Positions 34,556 to 44,196 of a stretch of DNA of 64,000 nucleotides are shown here, piece after piece; position 1 is the stretch's first letter; each line of letters begins with the position of its first letter. This DNA is from CALINF01 sp039990395 (GTDB taxonomy: Bacteria; Pseudomonadota; Gammaproteobacteria; Pseudomonadales; Halieaceae). The notes beneath the pieces are model-generated. The model made no database searches, was not told where the DNA came from, and saw only the letters and a program-made list of their open reading frames with translations. The position numbers and the translations under genes are program-made. The stretch lies in assembly GCA_039990395.1 (NCBI GenBank), contig JBDXFZ010000041.1, forward strand, positions 386,144 through 450,143, given 5' to 3'.

Positions 34556-35866
34556 ATGACAGAACCCACTGCATCGCCCGTACAGAAGCTACTGGCGAAA
34601 GCCTGCGATATCCATCCCGAAGAGGTACGAGCCACCCTCGCCTCCTTCCTGCTGGTACTCGTACTGATGGGGTCGTACTACATCCTGCGCCCACTTCGCG
34701 ACGCGATGGCGAGCGACTGGACCGACGCCGAAGTCAGCTGGTTGTGGACGTTTACTTTCTTTTTTAGCGTCATCGCCGTCACACTATACGGTGCTATGGT
34801 TACCCGCATCCGGTTTAGATTGCTCGTACCCTCTGTGTACACATTCTTCGCCGCTACGTTCGTGCTGTTTTACGTAGGCACCCAGGTGCTCAATGATCGG
34901 ACGCTACTGGATAAGTCGTTCTACGTTTGGATCAGCGTGTTCAGCTTGTTCCATATCTCGGTGTTCTGGAGCTTCATGTCGGACACCTTTTCCAAACCGC
35001 AGGCCACGAGACTCTTTGGTTTTATTGGCGCAGGTGCCAGCATCGGGGCGATTGTTGGCCCTGCAGTTGCCGCGTATCTGGCCGGTGAAAGCGGCACGGA
35101 TCCACTGCTCCTAATTGCCAGCGTGCTCATCATGCTCACTTTGCCGATCATCACCTGGGTACAGCGACTCAAGCATGAGGACATGCGCAATGAGGAAATT
35201 GGCGTTACCGCCAGCGAACTCGAGTATGTCGGTGGCAACCCGCTTTCGGGCTTTATCGAATTCATGAAGAACCCTTATCTACTGGGTATCGGTCTGTTTA
35301 TCTTCATGTACACGTCCATCAGCTCGTTTATCTACTTTGAGCTCAAGAATCTACTGGCTGATTACGATCGAGCAACACGCTCACAGATCTGGGCAATGAT
35401 GGACTTGACTGTCAACACACTCACGATCGGAATTGCGGCCTTCGCCACCGGTCGCATCGCCAAGAATATGGGGTTGTCATTTACTCTGGCGCTCGTGCCC
35501 GTATTGATTGGCGTTGGCATGCTTATTCTGGCTGCAGCACCCATGGTTAGCGTGGTGGTAGCAATACAGATCGCCAGACGAGCCGGCAACTATGCCATCT
35601 CCAGACCCGCACGAGAGATGCTGTTCACCGCTGTTGATCGCGAGACCCGCTTCAAAGCCAAACCCGTAATCGATATCGTAATCTATCGTGGCGGTGACAT
35701 GCTTAATGCCTGGAGCTTCACAGCCCTGACACAGGGCCTGGGCCTGGGTATGGCCGCCGTGGCAGGTGTCGGTGCGATAATAGCTGCTATTTGGGCTGCC
35801 ATCGGAATATATCTGGGTAGGCGGTTCAGAGAGATGCAGGGAACAATCGCCGAACACGAGCCATAA
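34556..35866 (+). CDS. MFS/NTP-NDP exchanger-like membrane transporter
   Basis: A 436-residue transporter with about 12 helices. SYYILRPLRDAMAS at helix 1 is the pattern of the ADP/ATP translocase-like (Npt1/Npt2) and related MFS transporters, also found in free-living bacteria with unknown substrate. FGFIGAGASIGAIVGPAVAA follows. It starts 4 bases after the aldo/keto reductase stop and is probably co-expressed. Confidence 0.75.
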   Translation: MTEPTASPVQKLLAKACDIHPEEVRATLASFLLVLVLMGSYYILRPLRDAMASDWTDAEVSWLWTFTFFFSVIAVTLYGAMVTRIRFRLLVPSVYTFFAATFVLFYVGTQVLNDRTLLDKSFYVWISVFSLFHISVFWSFMSDTFSKPQATRLFGFIGAGASIGAIVGPAVAAYLAGESGTDPLLLIASVLIMLTLPIITWVQRLKHEDMRNEEIGVTASELEYVGGNPLSGFIEFMKNPYLLGIGLFIFMYTSISSFIYFELKNLLADYDRATRSQIWAMMDLTVNTLTIGIAAFATGRIAKNMGLSFTLALVPVLIGVGMLILAAAPMVSVVVAIQIARRAGNYAISRPAREMLFTAVDRETRFKAKPVIDIVIYRGGDMLNAWSFTALTQGLGLGMAAVAGVGAIIAAIWAAIGIYLGRRFREMQGTIAEHEP

Positions 35867-36032
35867 GACGCGTATGCCGGCTCGGCTTCGCGCCAACAAT
35901 AGGTACGCCGGCGATACTGGTGAACTTTTCGTGGCAAGCTGGCGTCGAAACACCAACGGAAAAACGAACACGGGTGGCCCGAATATTGTCTTACAGGGGC
36001 TGCATGTGGATGAAAACAGGAGAGGCTAGCTC

Positions 36033-36845
36033 ATGAAAAAATTTGTGGTTCTACTAATGAGCGTTGGACTATTGAGTGCCTGTGCTACCAGCCCCACAGG
36101 GCGCTCTCAGTTCATGCTAATTTCGCCCGATGCTGCGATCGTAGAGTCTAAAACGGCCTATCTGAGCACCGTTGGAGAACTGGAATCTGACAATAAGCTC
36201 GTAGACGATCCAAGATTGACGGACCGCGTAGCCACGATTACTGGCCGACTCGTCACCGAAGCTATTACCCTCTATCCGAGTTCCCGGGATTGGGAATGGA
36301 GTGTTGCAATCATCGACGGCCCGGAGACCGTTAATGCCTGGTGTATGGCGGGTGGGCGTATGGCTGTGTATACCGGCTTGTTCGACAAGCTTGATCTAAC
36401 TGATGACGAATTCGCCCAGATCATGGGCCACGAAATTTCACATGCTCTGGCCAATCATACTGCTGAGCGCATGTCGCGTGCGATGGCCACTACACTGGGC
36501 GTGGTAGCTATCGGAGTGGCTGCTGACAACCATGGAGCGGCACTGGTAGGCGCTGCCGCAGCCGCAAAGGTGGCGCTGGAGTTACCCAACAGCCGCACCG
36601 CAGAATCCGAAGCCGACACAATAGGTATCGAACTCGCTACATTGGCAGGCTACAAGCCAGAAGCGGCTGTTACTTTGTGGCAGAAAATGGGTGCGCAGAG
36701 TAATGGTGGCCCCCCGGAATTCCTAAGCACACATCCGGCGCCGGGCAATCGCCAGGCAGCACTGGCCTCGCTGGTGCCAGAGATGAATGCGCTGAACCCT
36801 AACCGGCAACTCGCGGCGGTCCATCCTGTAGAAATCGTCCGCTAA
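36033..36845 (+). CDS. M48 family metallopeptidase lipoprotein
   Basis: A 270-residue zinc peptidase. MKKFVVLLMSVGLLSACATS is a lipoprotein leader with Cys17. Zinc site HEISH (His133, Glu134, His137) and the third-ligand region with Glu193 in ESEADTIG are in place. It resembles LoiP/BepA-type periplasmic proteases that act on outer-membrane proteins. GGAG precedes the ATG. Confidence 0.92.
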   Translation: MKKFVVLLMSVGLLSACATSPTGRSQFMLISPDAAIVESKTAYLSTVGELESDNKLVDDPRLTDRVATITGRLVTEAITLYPSSRDWEWSVAIIDGPETVNAWCMAGGRMAVYTGLFDKLDLTDDEFAQIMGHEISHALANHTAERMSRAMATTLGVVAIGVAADNHGAALVGAAAAAKVALELPNSRTAESEADTIGIELATLAGYKPEAAVTLWQKMGAQSNGGPPEFLSTHPAPGNRQAALASLVPEMNALNPNRQLAAVHPVEIVR

Positions 36846-36876
36846 CAAAAACGGGGCCTTAGGCCCCGGTCTTCAT
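36846..36876. terminator. Bidirectional rho-independent terminator
   Basis: Stem CGGGGCC (36852-36858) / GGCCCCG (36862-36868) with loop TTA, five A upstream and a T-rich tail downstream. It serves the convergent M48 and DUF885 genes. Confidence 0.85.
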
Positions 36877-36895
36877 TCTCTTTCCTTCTGCCGTG

Positions 36896-38629
36896 CTACA
36901 TCACGAACCGCTCAAGCACAGCCGCGCGCAGTAACTCCGGCGGCAACAAGCCCTGCTCCAGAATGAAATCGTGAAACTCGCGCTGATTGAAGTCATCACC
37001 AAGCACAATCTCTACCTCAGTTCGCAGTCGCATCAGGTTCATATAGCCAAAGTAGTAGGACGTGGCCTGGCCCGGCATTCGGAAGGCATACCGCTCTGCT
37101 TCGGATGTCGCCATTGGCCGTGATAGCGCGGTTTGCTCCATCATGAATTCAATAGCTTGATCTGGCGTTAGTTGCCCCGTATTTATCATCGGATCAAGAA
37201 ACATACGAGCCGCTCGCATAAGCCGTGTAAACAGATTGAACAACTGTGCTTCCTGCGGAAGATACTCATGCATGATTGTTTCCGCATACAGGCCCCACCC
37301 CTCAGCATTGGCTGAATTAAACGCAAACAATGCTCGGGTAAGCGACGTGCCGTTCTCAATGAGGCTGGCAAACTGCAATTCATGGCCGGGGCGCGCCTCG
37401 TGTACGGTCAGAGCCCACGTGATTGCATCGTGGCTCCAGTCGTCCATTACGGCATCACCTTCCATCGCCGGATTGCTCTGCACGAGAACGAACTCGCCAT
37501 ACTGCCCGGTATTGTTAATCAACTGTGGAGGACTCATGAATGACGCTGGGATAGCGGCCGATTCAGCCTCTGTAGCCAAACGGATAGCCGCATCACGTTC
37601 AGGCATGGTGATGATATCTTCGCGAAGAATAATTTCTTCGATCGCAGCCAAGCGCTCCTGATATACGCCCAAGATCTCATCCTGTGGGATTTGCTCTTCT
37701 TTAAGCTTGCGCATCACCGGCACCAGTCGCTTGTCTTCCCAGCCCCGATCTTCTGCGATCTTCCAGGCCAGCGCCTTCATCTCACTGCGAATGAACTGGT
37801 AGCCATATTGCGCTTCCTGAATCAATTCTTCCGGTGTGGCACGCACGCCAAAGTTCTTGAGGTTATTGGCATACACAGCTGCTGGCAGCTGATTATTATC
37901 GCTCGCTCGCGGCAACATCTCCTTCGTAAGCCAGTCTGTGTAATCTGCTAACTGCTGTTCCAGCAGTGCGAAATCCTCTTCCCAACCCGTGAGCTGAGCG
38001 CGCTCAAACATCGACTTCAAGCCAGCAACGAATCGCGGAGCATCATTGAGGTCAACTTCAAGCTCGCCAATATAAGGACCCATCAGCGCCTTGTTACCAA
38101 ACTGCTCTGAACTGCGGGCCTTCGCGAGTTCAGTGATTGCGGTGTAGCCGTCTGCCTCACCAGTATATTTTTTCAGTCGCTCAAGAGCAGCGGGATAGCG
38201 GCTTGCATCATTGCGGGCATCAAGCAATGCGTTAAAGCTACTGAACAGTGTGCGATGGATGTTGAAGTACGACAGCATGTACTGGCTGTTGATTCTGCGG
38301 GTTTCGTTTTCGTCTGCCAATGCCTGAATCAGGATCTGTAGATCCTGCTTTACCTTGGGATGAGCCTCTTCTTTGAGCCGCGCTTCCAGCTCTTTGATCA
38401 GCTTATTATTATTGGCGGTCTGGCGTTGACGATAGTTCTTTTTCAGATCCAATACATCGCCGTCGTATTGGCTAAGGCCTTGGTTGGCTATGCCTTCTGG
38501 TTGAAATGCGGCCTGGCTTTCCAGCACCAGCATAGCGCTCTTGTCGCTCTCTTCTATCCAGTCAGCCGAGGCCGTACCAGTTAGCAAAAGACCTGCCGCA
38601 AGGCATAAGAGTCGGTGGGTAATAGACAT
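36896..38629 (-). CDS. DUF885 zincin-type exported protein
   Basis: A 577-residue exported protein, signal peptide MSITHRLLCLAAGLLLTGTA. The DUF885 marks are VHEARPGHELQFASL (HExxxH-like zinc site) and SANAEGWGLYAETIM. These proteins are treated as M1-like or M32-like zinc peptidases, activity unproven for most. The ATG at 38629 has AGGAA upstream; the longer frame to 38689 would lack a leader. Confidence 0.88.
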   Translation of the reverse strand: MSITHRLLCLAAGLLLTGTASADWIEESDKSAMLVLESQAAFQPEGIANQGLSQYDGDVLDLKKNYRQRQTANNNKLIKELEARLKEEAHPKVKQDLQILIQALADENETRRINSQYMLSYFNIHRTLFSSFNALLDARNDASRYPAALERLKKYTGEADGYTAITELAKARSSEQFGNKALMGPYIGELEVDLNDAPRFVAGLKSMFERAQLTGWEEDFALLEQQLADYTDWLTKEMLPRASDNNQLPAAVYANNLKNFGVRATPEELIQEAQYGYQFIRSEMKALAWKIAEDRGWEDKRLVPVMRKLKEEQIPQDEILGVYQERLAAIEEIILREDIITMPERDAAIRLATEAESAAIPASFMSPPQLINNTGQYGEFVLVQSNPAMEGDAVMDDWSHDAITWALTVHEARPGHELQFASLIENGTSLTRALFAFNSANAEGWGLYAETIMHEYLPQEAQLFNLFTRLMRAARMFLDPMINTGQLTPDQAIEFMMEQTALSRPMATSEAERYAFRMPGQATSYYFGYMNLMRLRTEVEIVLGDDFNQREFHDFILEQGLLPPELLRAAVLERFVM

Positions 38630-38731
38630 TGTATATTCCTGGGTGAATTTTGACCGCGCAAGCCTAACAGGCAAGCGCGAATGATTCACCCCGGATTGCG
38701 GAAACTGCGACGAAGCGAGTGATCTGCGAGA

Positions 38732-40258
38732 TCAGGCGCTCGTTTGAAAAAGGTCCTCGCCAGCGGCCCAGGTCGCGTGAAAACCTGCGGGCACACGGTG
38801 CGGCATTCGTAACCGCGCCAAGGGGCCTTGGGTGATATCCCGGGCATCGAAGACCAAGCAGTCAGATGTCCAATCTCGGGTATCGGTAACCAACGTCAGC
38901 ACGTAGCCATCGTCTTCCTCAGAGTTGCGGTCCGCGCCGGGCTTGGGTGCAAACACAGCCTCACTACCAAACACGCCAGGACCATAGTCCCATTGCTGCG
39001 ACTGACCCGTGTCGTTGTTGTACTTCACCAGGCCTGTAAAGCGCAGCGTATGACCGCCCTCATGTAACAATGGAATGCGCTGGTGATAGGAGTAGCGGCT
39101 CTTCACCCCATGAAAAATGGGGTTGGACTTATTGAACTCGGTATTAAGATCGTCGATATCGCCTTCACGAACTTCGCCGGTCACGAGGTTAAAACGCCAG
39201 CGGTATGCATTGGCCTCGAGTCGCATATACGCCAGCATGTGAGACAGCTCTCCTTCATTGCCGTGCGCGGAGGGCATAGGATTAACAGAGCGACAACCGT
39301 CCATCACAACCCAGTCGCCCTCTTCCCAGCAATTGGTTACATGCAGGATGTAACAGGGTTCGCATTCGAACCAGCGAATATCGCTACTCTGACCGCGACG
39401 GGGAATGATGCCAAAGCGGGTAGGAATATCCTTGTAGAAGCTCAGCACCCGTAGATTGTGCTTACGAAGTACATCCATGTCATGGAAGAACGGTAAATCG
39501 TGCAAGATAGCGTACTGTGTGGTGAATCCTATGTCGTGTGGAAGCCGGGCACCGGGTAAATCAATCTCCACCTCATGCAGCAGACGACCCTGAGTATCGG
39601 CCACGCCAAACGTCATGTAGGGCGGCTCGTCACCATAATCAAAGAACAGCAACTCACCCGTAGCCCAATCGACCTTCGAGTGCGCAGACAGGCGGCGATG
39701 CTTGCGGCCCTCCAACTCAAAATAACCCCGTGTTTCGAGTGATTGCGCATCGACACGATAGGGGTGCCCGGCGTTGTACCACAGGGTCATCAGATCGCCC
39801 GCGTACCAAAACAAATCGGTATTAGAGGTGTCCTTAATGCCAAACTCAGACACCGAGTAATCGAAGGGTCCCATGACACCAGGCGAGGTGGACTCGCCGG
39901 CAGCGGCCTCTTGATCAAACGCTACTGTGTGCACATAGCGATTACTGTAGCTGGCCACACCATCGCGGAAATACACACCGTGCACCATGCCGTCACCATC
40001 GAACGGGTGGTAGCGATTTTGCGGCTGATGAACCGGGTTAGGGCCATTGCGGAAATAAGCACCGCACAGGTCCTGCGGCAATTCACCCTCGACTACAAGA
40101 TCTGCCTGCTCCACCTCATTTGATGTGGGCGCATACACACCGTGCAGATAGGGGTTATCAATCTGGTAGATCCACGGTTGTGTATCGTCAAAAACCGGGG
40201 CATCACCCAGACACAGCTCAGTGGTGGGAAAGTGCTCGCGAGTCTCGGCCAGCGCCAT
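38732..40258 (-). CDS. Carotenoid oxygenase (CCD family), second copy
   Basis: A 508-residue relative of the enzyme at 6883-8217, about 60 residues longer. All four iron histidines are present: His193 (RLSAHSKVD), His241 (RLPHDIGF), His306 (CYILHVTN) and His494 (PAGFHATW). Start ATG 40258 with AGGAG 8 bases upstream; the in-frame extension to 40387 has no ribosome site. Two thiolase genes follow divergently, suggesting a link to degradation of the cleaved product; this is inference. Confidence 0.92.
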   Translation of the reverse strand: MALAETREHFPTTELCLGDAPVFDDTQPWIYQIDNPYLHGVYAPTSNEVEQADLVVEGELPQDLCGAYFRNGPNPVHQPQNRYHPFDGDGMVHGVYFRDGVASYSNRYVHTVAFDQEAAAGESTSPGVMGPFDYSVSEFGIKDTSNTDLFWYAGDLMTLWYNAGHPYRVDAQSLETRGYFELEGRKHRRLSAHSKVDWATGELLFFDYGDEPPYMTFGVADTQGRLLHEVEIDLPGARLPHDIGFTTQYAILHDLPFFHDMDVLRKHNLRVLSFYKDIPTRFGIIPRRGQSSDIRWFECEPCYILHVTNCWEEGDWVVMDGCRSVNPMPSAHGNEGELSHMLAYMRLEANAYRWRFNLVTGEVREGDIDDLNTEFNKSNPIFHGVKSRYSYHQRIPLLHEGGHTLRFTGLVKYNNDTGQSQQWDYGPGVFGSEAVFAPKPGADRNSEEDDGYVLTLVTDTRDWTSDCLVFDARDITQGPLARLRMPHRVPAGFHATWAAGEDLFQTSA

Positions 40259-40469
40259 GGTGATCTCCTGAAGTGACAGGCTAAAAGTAAAAAGCAGCGC
40301 TAGAGTATAGAATCCTGTTTCTCTAATGCAAGCAGCCCTCTGGCTGCGGGATAGAGGCTTTTGAGGCGCAGGCTTGCCATGCCCCACAGCGTCCTCTAGT
40401 CTTCAGGTCTCGTTTAAAAACCGCCTAGCACGCTGGCCGGAACGTTGTTTCACTCGCGGAGAAATGAAC

Positions 40470-41702
40470 ATGACAGATATCTACATTCTGGGCGGTAGCC
40501 AATCGGATTTTGCGCGCAACTGGTCGCGCGAGGGCCTGGAACTCTACGATATGTTCGCCGAAGCCTTGCAAGGCGGTATCGCTGCGGCAGGTATTGAGCC
40601 TGCACAGATAGAGGTAGGCCACGTGGGCAACTTTGTTGCCGACCTCTTCGCTGGACAGGGGCTGATAGGAGGCTTTTTTGGCCAGCTGTATCCGGAGCTG
40701 GCAAATCTGCCTACATCCCGTCACGAGGCCGCATGCGCTTCTGGTTCTATTGCGGTGCTCTCAGCAATGCGCGATATCGAGGCGGGGCACTACGATGTGG
40801 CCTGCGTATTGGGTTTGGAGCTTATGCGCAATGTAGATGGCCGCACTGGCGCTGAACACCTCGGTGCCGCGGCTTGGCAAGGGCATGAGGCTACCGAGTG
40901 TGAGTACCCCTGGCCGCATTTGTTTGATCGCATCACTCGAGAATACGACCAACGCTACGGCGTAAACAGCGAGCACCTAACTCGCATCGCGGAGGTCAAC
41001 TTTGCCAACGCCAAACGCAACCCCCAGGCCCAGTCGCGAGATTGGCAGTTTCCGTCTGGTTGTTTTTCTGACGATGACAATCTCAATCCAGTCATTGATG
41101 GCAGCGTACGCAAGCTCGACTGCGGTCAGATAACCGACGGCGCTGCATGTGTGATTCTGGCAAGTGAGCGAGCAGCGCGCGAGCATGCCGCGAAAACCGG
41201 ACAAACTCTCGCGGACCTGCCTCGCATCAAAGGCTGGGGTCATCGTTCTGCACCGATCCTGCTGGAAACCAAGCTGCAATTGAGCAAGGATCAGCCGCTG
41301 ATGTTTCCTCACGCTCACACCACGCTTGCGCAGGCGAGACAGCGTGCAGGCTTTGCCAATACTACCGACCTGGATGGATTGGAAACTCACGACTGCTTTA
41401 CAATTACCGAGTACATGGCTATCGATCACAGCGGCCTTACCGCGCCGGGTGAGAGCTGGAAAGCAATCGAAGAAGACCGGATCAGCCGCGACGGTGATTT
41501 CCCCATTAATGCTAGCGGCGGGCTCATCGGGCTGGGCCATCCGGTGGGCGCAACCGGTGTCAGAATGCTGCTCGACTGTGCCAAACAGGTAACCGGTCAA
41601 GCCGGAGATTGCCAGATTGAAGGCGCCCGCAATATGCAGACATTCAATGTGGGCGGCAGTACCACAACGTGTGCCAGCTTCGTCGTCGGGGTTGGCGGGT
41701 GA
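40470..41702 (+). CDS. Thiolase, SCPx-like (lipid-transfer thiolase group)
   Basis: A 410-residue thiolase-fold protein. The acyl-accepting Cys is in HEAACASGS (about residue 88), and GGLIGLGHPVGATGVRM is the active-site HP motif near the end; LETHDCFTITEY takes the place of the usual NEAF loop, as in SCPx-type thiolases. ATG 40470 has GGAG 8 bases upstream; ATG 40464 is too close. It overlaps the next thiolase by GTGA. Confidence 0.9.
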   Translation: MTDIYILGGSQSDFARNWSREGLELYDMFAEALQGGIAAAGIEPAQIEVGHVGNFVADLFAGQGLIGGFFGQLYPELANLPTSRHEAACASGSIAVLSAMRDIEAGHYDVACVLGLELMRNVDGRTGAEHLGAAAWQGHEATECEYPWPHLFDRITREYDQRYGVNSEHLTRIAEVNFANAKRNPQAQSRDWQFPSGCFSDDDNLNPVIDGSVRKLDCGQITDGAACVILASERAAREHAAKTGQTLADLPRIKGWGHRSAPILLETKLQLSKDQPLMFPHAHTTLAQARQRAGFANTTDLDGLETHDCFTITEYMAIDHSGLTAPGESWKAIEEDRISRDGDFPINASGGLIGLGHPVGATGVRMLLDCAKQVTGQAGDCQIEGARNMQTFNVGGSTTTCASFVVGVGG

Positions 41703-42901
41703 AGGATGTTTTTATCTACGACGCCATCCGTACCGCCCGAACCAAAGCCAAGACCAGCGGTGGCCTACACAATCTGACGCCACAGGAGCTGCTGCGCCAG
41801 CTTTACCATCACCTTGAAACTCGCGTGGGGCTAGACCCCAATCTGGTTGATGAAGTCATTCTCGGCTGTGTTACCCAACACGGTGAGCAAGCGGCGAACA
41901 TTGCCAGAACCTCGGTACTCTATGCCGGCTGGCCCGATACATTGCCTGGACTCGCCGTTAATCGCTTTTGCTCATCCAGCGTCGACGCAATCAGCATCGG
42001 TGCCCTTAAAATTGCGGCGGGGCAGGCCCAGGCTGTCGTCGCTGGCGGCGTTGAGATGATGTCGCGTGTGCCGCTGCTGTCCGATCAGGCGCGTATTTTC
42101 ACTGACCCTCAGTTCGCTGCGCAATGTCATATGCTGCTCATGGGTAGCGGCGCCGATCTCATTGCGACAAGGTGCGGTGCCACTCGAACCCAGATAGATG
42201 CGGTAGCCTTGCAGAGTCAGCAACGAGCCTACCGAGCACAACAGGAAGGACGTTTTACTTCACTGGTAAGCATTAGCAACGAAGAACGCGGCGAATCAAT
42301 CATGCACGATGAGTGCATCCGGCCAGAACTAACCATGGAAGATCTGGACGCGCTACCGGCGGCATTTGCAGGCATTGGCGCAGCCGGTGCTGATAAGCTG
42401 CAACTGCAGGCCTATGACGAACTCGAGCAAATAGAACACGTACATACAGCGGGCAACTCGCCTGCCATGTGCGACGGAGCTGCAACAGTTCTGCTTGGAA
42501 ATGCTGAACTGGGAACCGCACTGGGGCTTACACCGCGAGCCAGATTGGTGGCTGCCAAAACCGCCTGCGCGGAGCCATTAGAGGTCTTGTCGGGCTGTAT
42601 CACAGCAACCCAGGCGCTACTGTCTGAGCAGAAACTCACCCAGTCAGATGTCGATCTGTTTGAACTTCACGAGGCGTTCGCCGCGACGATCATCAAGGCA
42701 GAGCAAACACTGGGCATCTCCAGTGACAGACTCAATGTGAACGGTGGTGTGATTGCACTAGGTCATCCCATGGGTGCTACGGGGGCAATGATGACGGGTT
42801 CGCTACTCGACGAGCTTGAACGATCTTCTCTGACGCGGGGCTTGATCGCTGCCAGCGGCGCGGGCGGCAGTGGCAGTGCTCTACTACTTGAGCGCTGCTG
42901 A
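41699..42901 (+). CDS. Acetyl-CoA C-acyltransferase (thiolase II)
   Basis: A 400-residue classical thiolase: active Cys in VNRFCSSSVDAI, LHEAFAATII, NVNGGVIALGHPMGATGA, and GLIAASGAGGSGSALL (catalytic second Cys region here reads as A-S-G-A-G-G). It starts at GTG 41699, the GTGA overlap with the SCPx-like gene. The usual second catalytic Cys (CxGGG) is not seen here: the position reads ASGAGGSG. The two genes are likely co-translated and act in beta-oxidation. Confidence 0.88.
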   Translation: MKDVFIYDAIRTARTKAKTSGGLHNLTPQELLRQLYHHLETRVGLDPNLVDEVILGCVTQHGEQAANIARTSVLYAGWPDTLPGLAVNRFCSSSVDAISIGALKIAAGQAQAVVAGGVEMMSRVPLLSDQARIFTDPQFAAQCHMLLMGSGADLIATRCGATRTQIDAVALQSQQRAYRAQQEGRFTSLVSISNEERGESIMHDECIRPELTMEDLDALPAAFAGIGAAGADKLQLQAYDELEQIEHVHTAGNSPAMCDGAATVLLGNAELGTALGLTPRARLVAAKTACAEPLEVLSGCITATQALLSEQKLTQSDVDLFELHEAFAATIIKAEQTLGISSDRLNVNGGVIALGHPMGATGAMMTGSLLDELERSSLTRGLIAASGAGGSGSALLLERC

Positions 42902-42918
42902 AATGCGCGGGCGCTGGA

Positions 42919-44106
42919 CTACAGTCCTACGCTAGTGCCTACAACTTCAGGCTCAGAAACAGCAGAGGCACGTTCGTAGTCTGTCTCTGGAACTTCCTGA
43001 GCCAGAGTGCGCTGCAGATAACGCTGGGCTGCACTGCGTATGCGCTCATCAGCACCGAGCTGCGCCTGAAAAAAAGCCGTCACAACCACCTGTGCGATCA
43101 TCTGCTGCCGAAGTACATTCAGCGCCTGGGGTAACGGATCCATCACACACAGGTCATTGGGAAAGTCGGCATCTACGCCTTGCTCCGCCCCACCCAGAAT
43201 CTCACCCCAATCCACGCTCTGCCCTGAATCTATGTTGCGCAGTACGACAGCACATCCCAATGAATCCGGATTATTCATCCATCTCAAACTGGCGGCGGGC
43301 CCTGCAAATGCGGTATGCGAGCCATTGCGCACGGTCACCAGCTCTGCACCGGCCTTTTTCTGAACAACGGGCGCCGCATTGGTTTGATACGGTACCAGCG
43401 CATCAATGTTACCCGCCAACATCATGAAAGGCGCATCCGTGGTGGTGAAAAAATGCGGGGTGAACTGAGCCGTCGGACCAGCAATCGATAATGCAGCATT
43501 GATTCGAGAATCACGCATATCCGCATGATACGTCACTAGCGTTGTTGTCATACCACCTAGAGAAATACCCGTAGCGCCAATTCGCTTGGGATCAATCATC
43601 CCGGCCAGCATATGGCCTTCTGTACTGTTTTGCTCGAGCACGCGATCAATCATATAGCTTATATCCGCAGGCTGATTCACCACATCTTCGACTGCAGGCC
43701 CACCAGGCGCGGAGAAGCTGGTCAGGGGATAGTCGGCCGCCACCACGACATAGCCATGGCTGGCTAGATGTTCTGCAAGGTAAGTACCGCCCTTACGGGT
43801 TGAGGTAAAACCATGGCTATACATAACCAGTGGATAGGGGCCTTGGGCGCTGGACGCAGGGTGCCAGACCGTGGCTTCTAGCCGACGCCCTGCACTGCCA
43901 GCAAAATCACCATTGGGGTTGGTGTTGCGGGAAGTGTCGATAAAGAGTTCTTCATGCGAGTGCACCTCGAATGGACCGGGGTTAAGCCGCGCGGCGCTTT
44001 CACTACCGATGGGGAATGACGAGGGTTGCTTACCCCACAGCAAAAATGCACCTGAGCCTGCAACAAGCATCACTACTACAAGCAATAACCACAGCAATTT
44101 TTTCAC
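42919..44106 (-). CDS. Exported alpha/beta hydrolase (PAF-acetylhydrolase/dienelactone hydrolase-like)
   Basis: A 395-residue hydrolase with a hydrophobic N-terminus (MKKLLWLLLVVVMLVAGSG). The serine elbow is GATGISLGGMTTTL, the oxyanion region is VMYSHGFTSTRKGGTY, and a later Asp/His pair lies in GNIDALVPY and GSHTAFAG. It fits PAF-acetylhydrolase-like lipases/esterases. It is convergent with the thiolase pair. Confidence 0.83.
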   Translation of the reverse strand: MKKLLWLLLVVVMLVAGSGAFLLWGKQPSSFPIGSESAARLNPGPFEVHSHEELFIDTSRNTNPNGDFAGSAGRRLEATVWHPASSAQGPYPLVMYSHGFTSTRKGGTYLAEHLASHGYVVVAADYPLTSFSAPGGPAVEDVVNQPADISYMIDRVLEQNSTEGHMLAGMIDPKRIGATGISLGGMTTTLVTYHADMRDSRINAALSIAGPTAQFTPHFFTTTDAPFMMLAGNIDALVPYQTNAAPVVQKKAGAELVTVRNGSHTAFAGPAASLRWMNNPDSLGCAVVLRNIDSGQSVDWGEILGGAEQGVDADFPNDLCVMDPLPQALNVLRQQMIAQVVVTAFFQAQLGADERIRSAAQRYLQRTLAQEVPETDYERASAVSEPEVVGTSVGL

Positions 44107-44196
44107 GACACGACCTCAAGCCAAACCGATTGACGAAGCGCTCGATTATTCATCTGCCGCCTGCGAAAGCAAGCTCGCGGTTAGATCCAATCGTTA

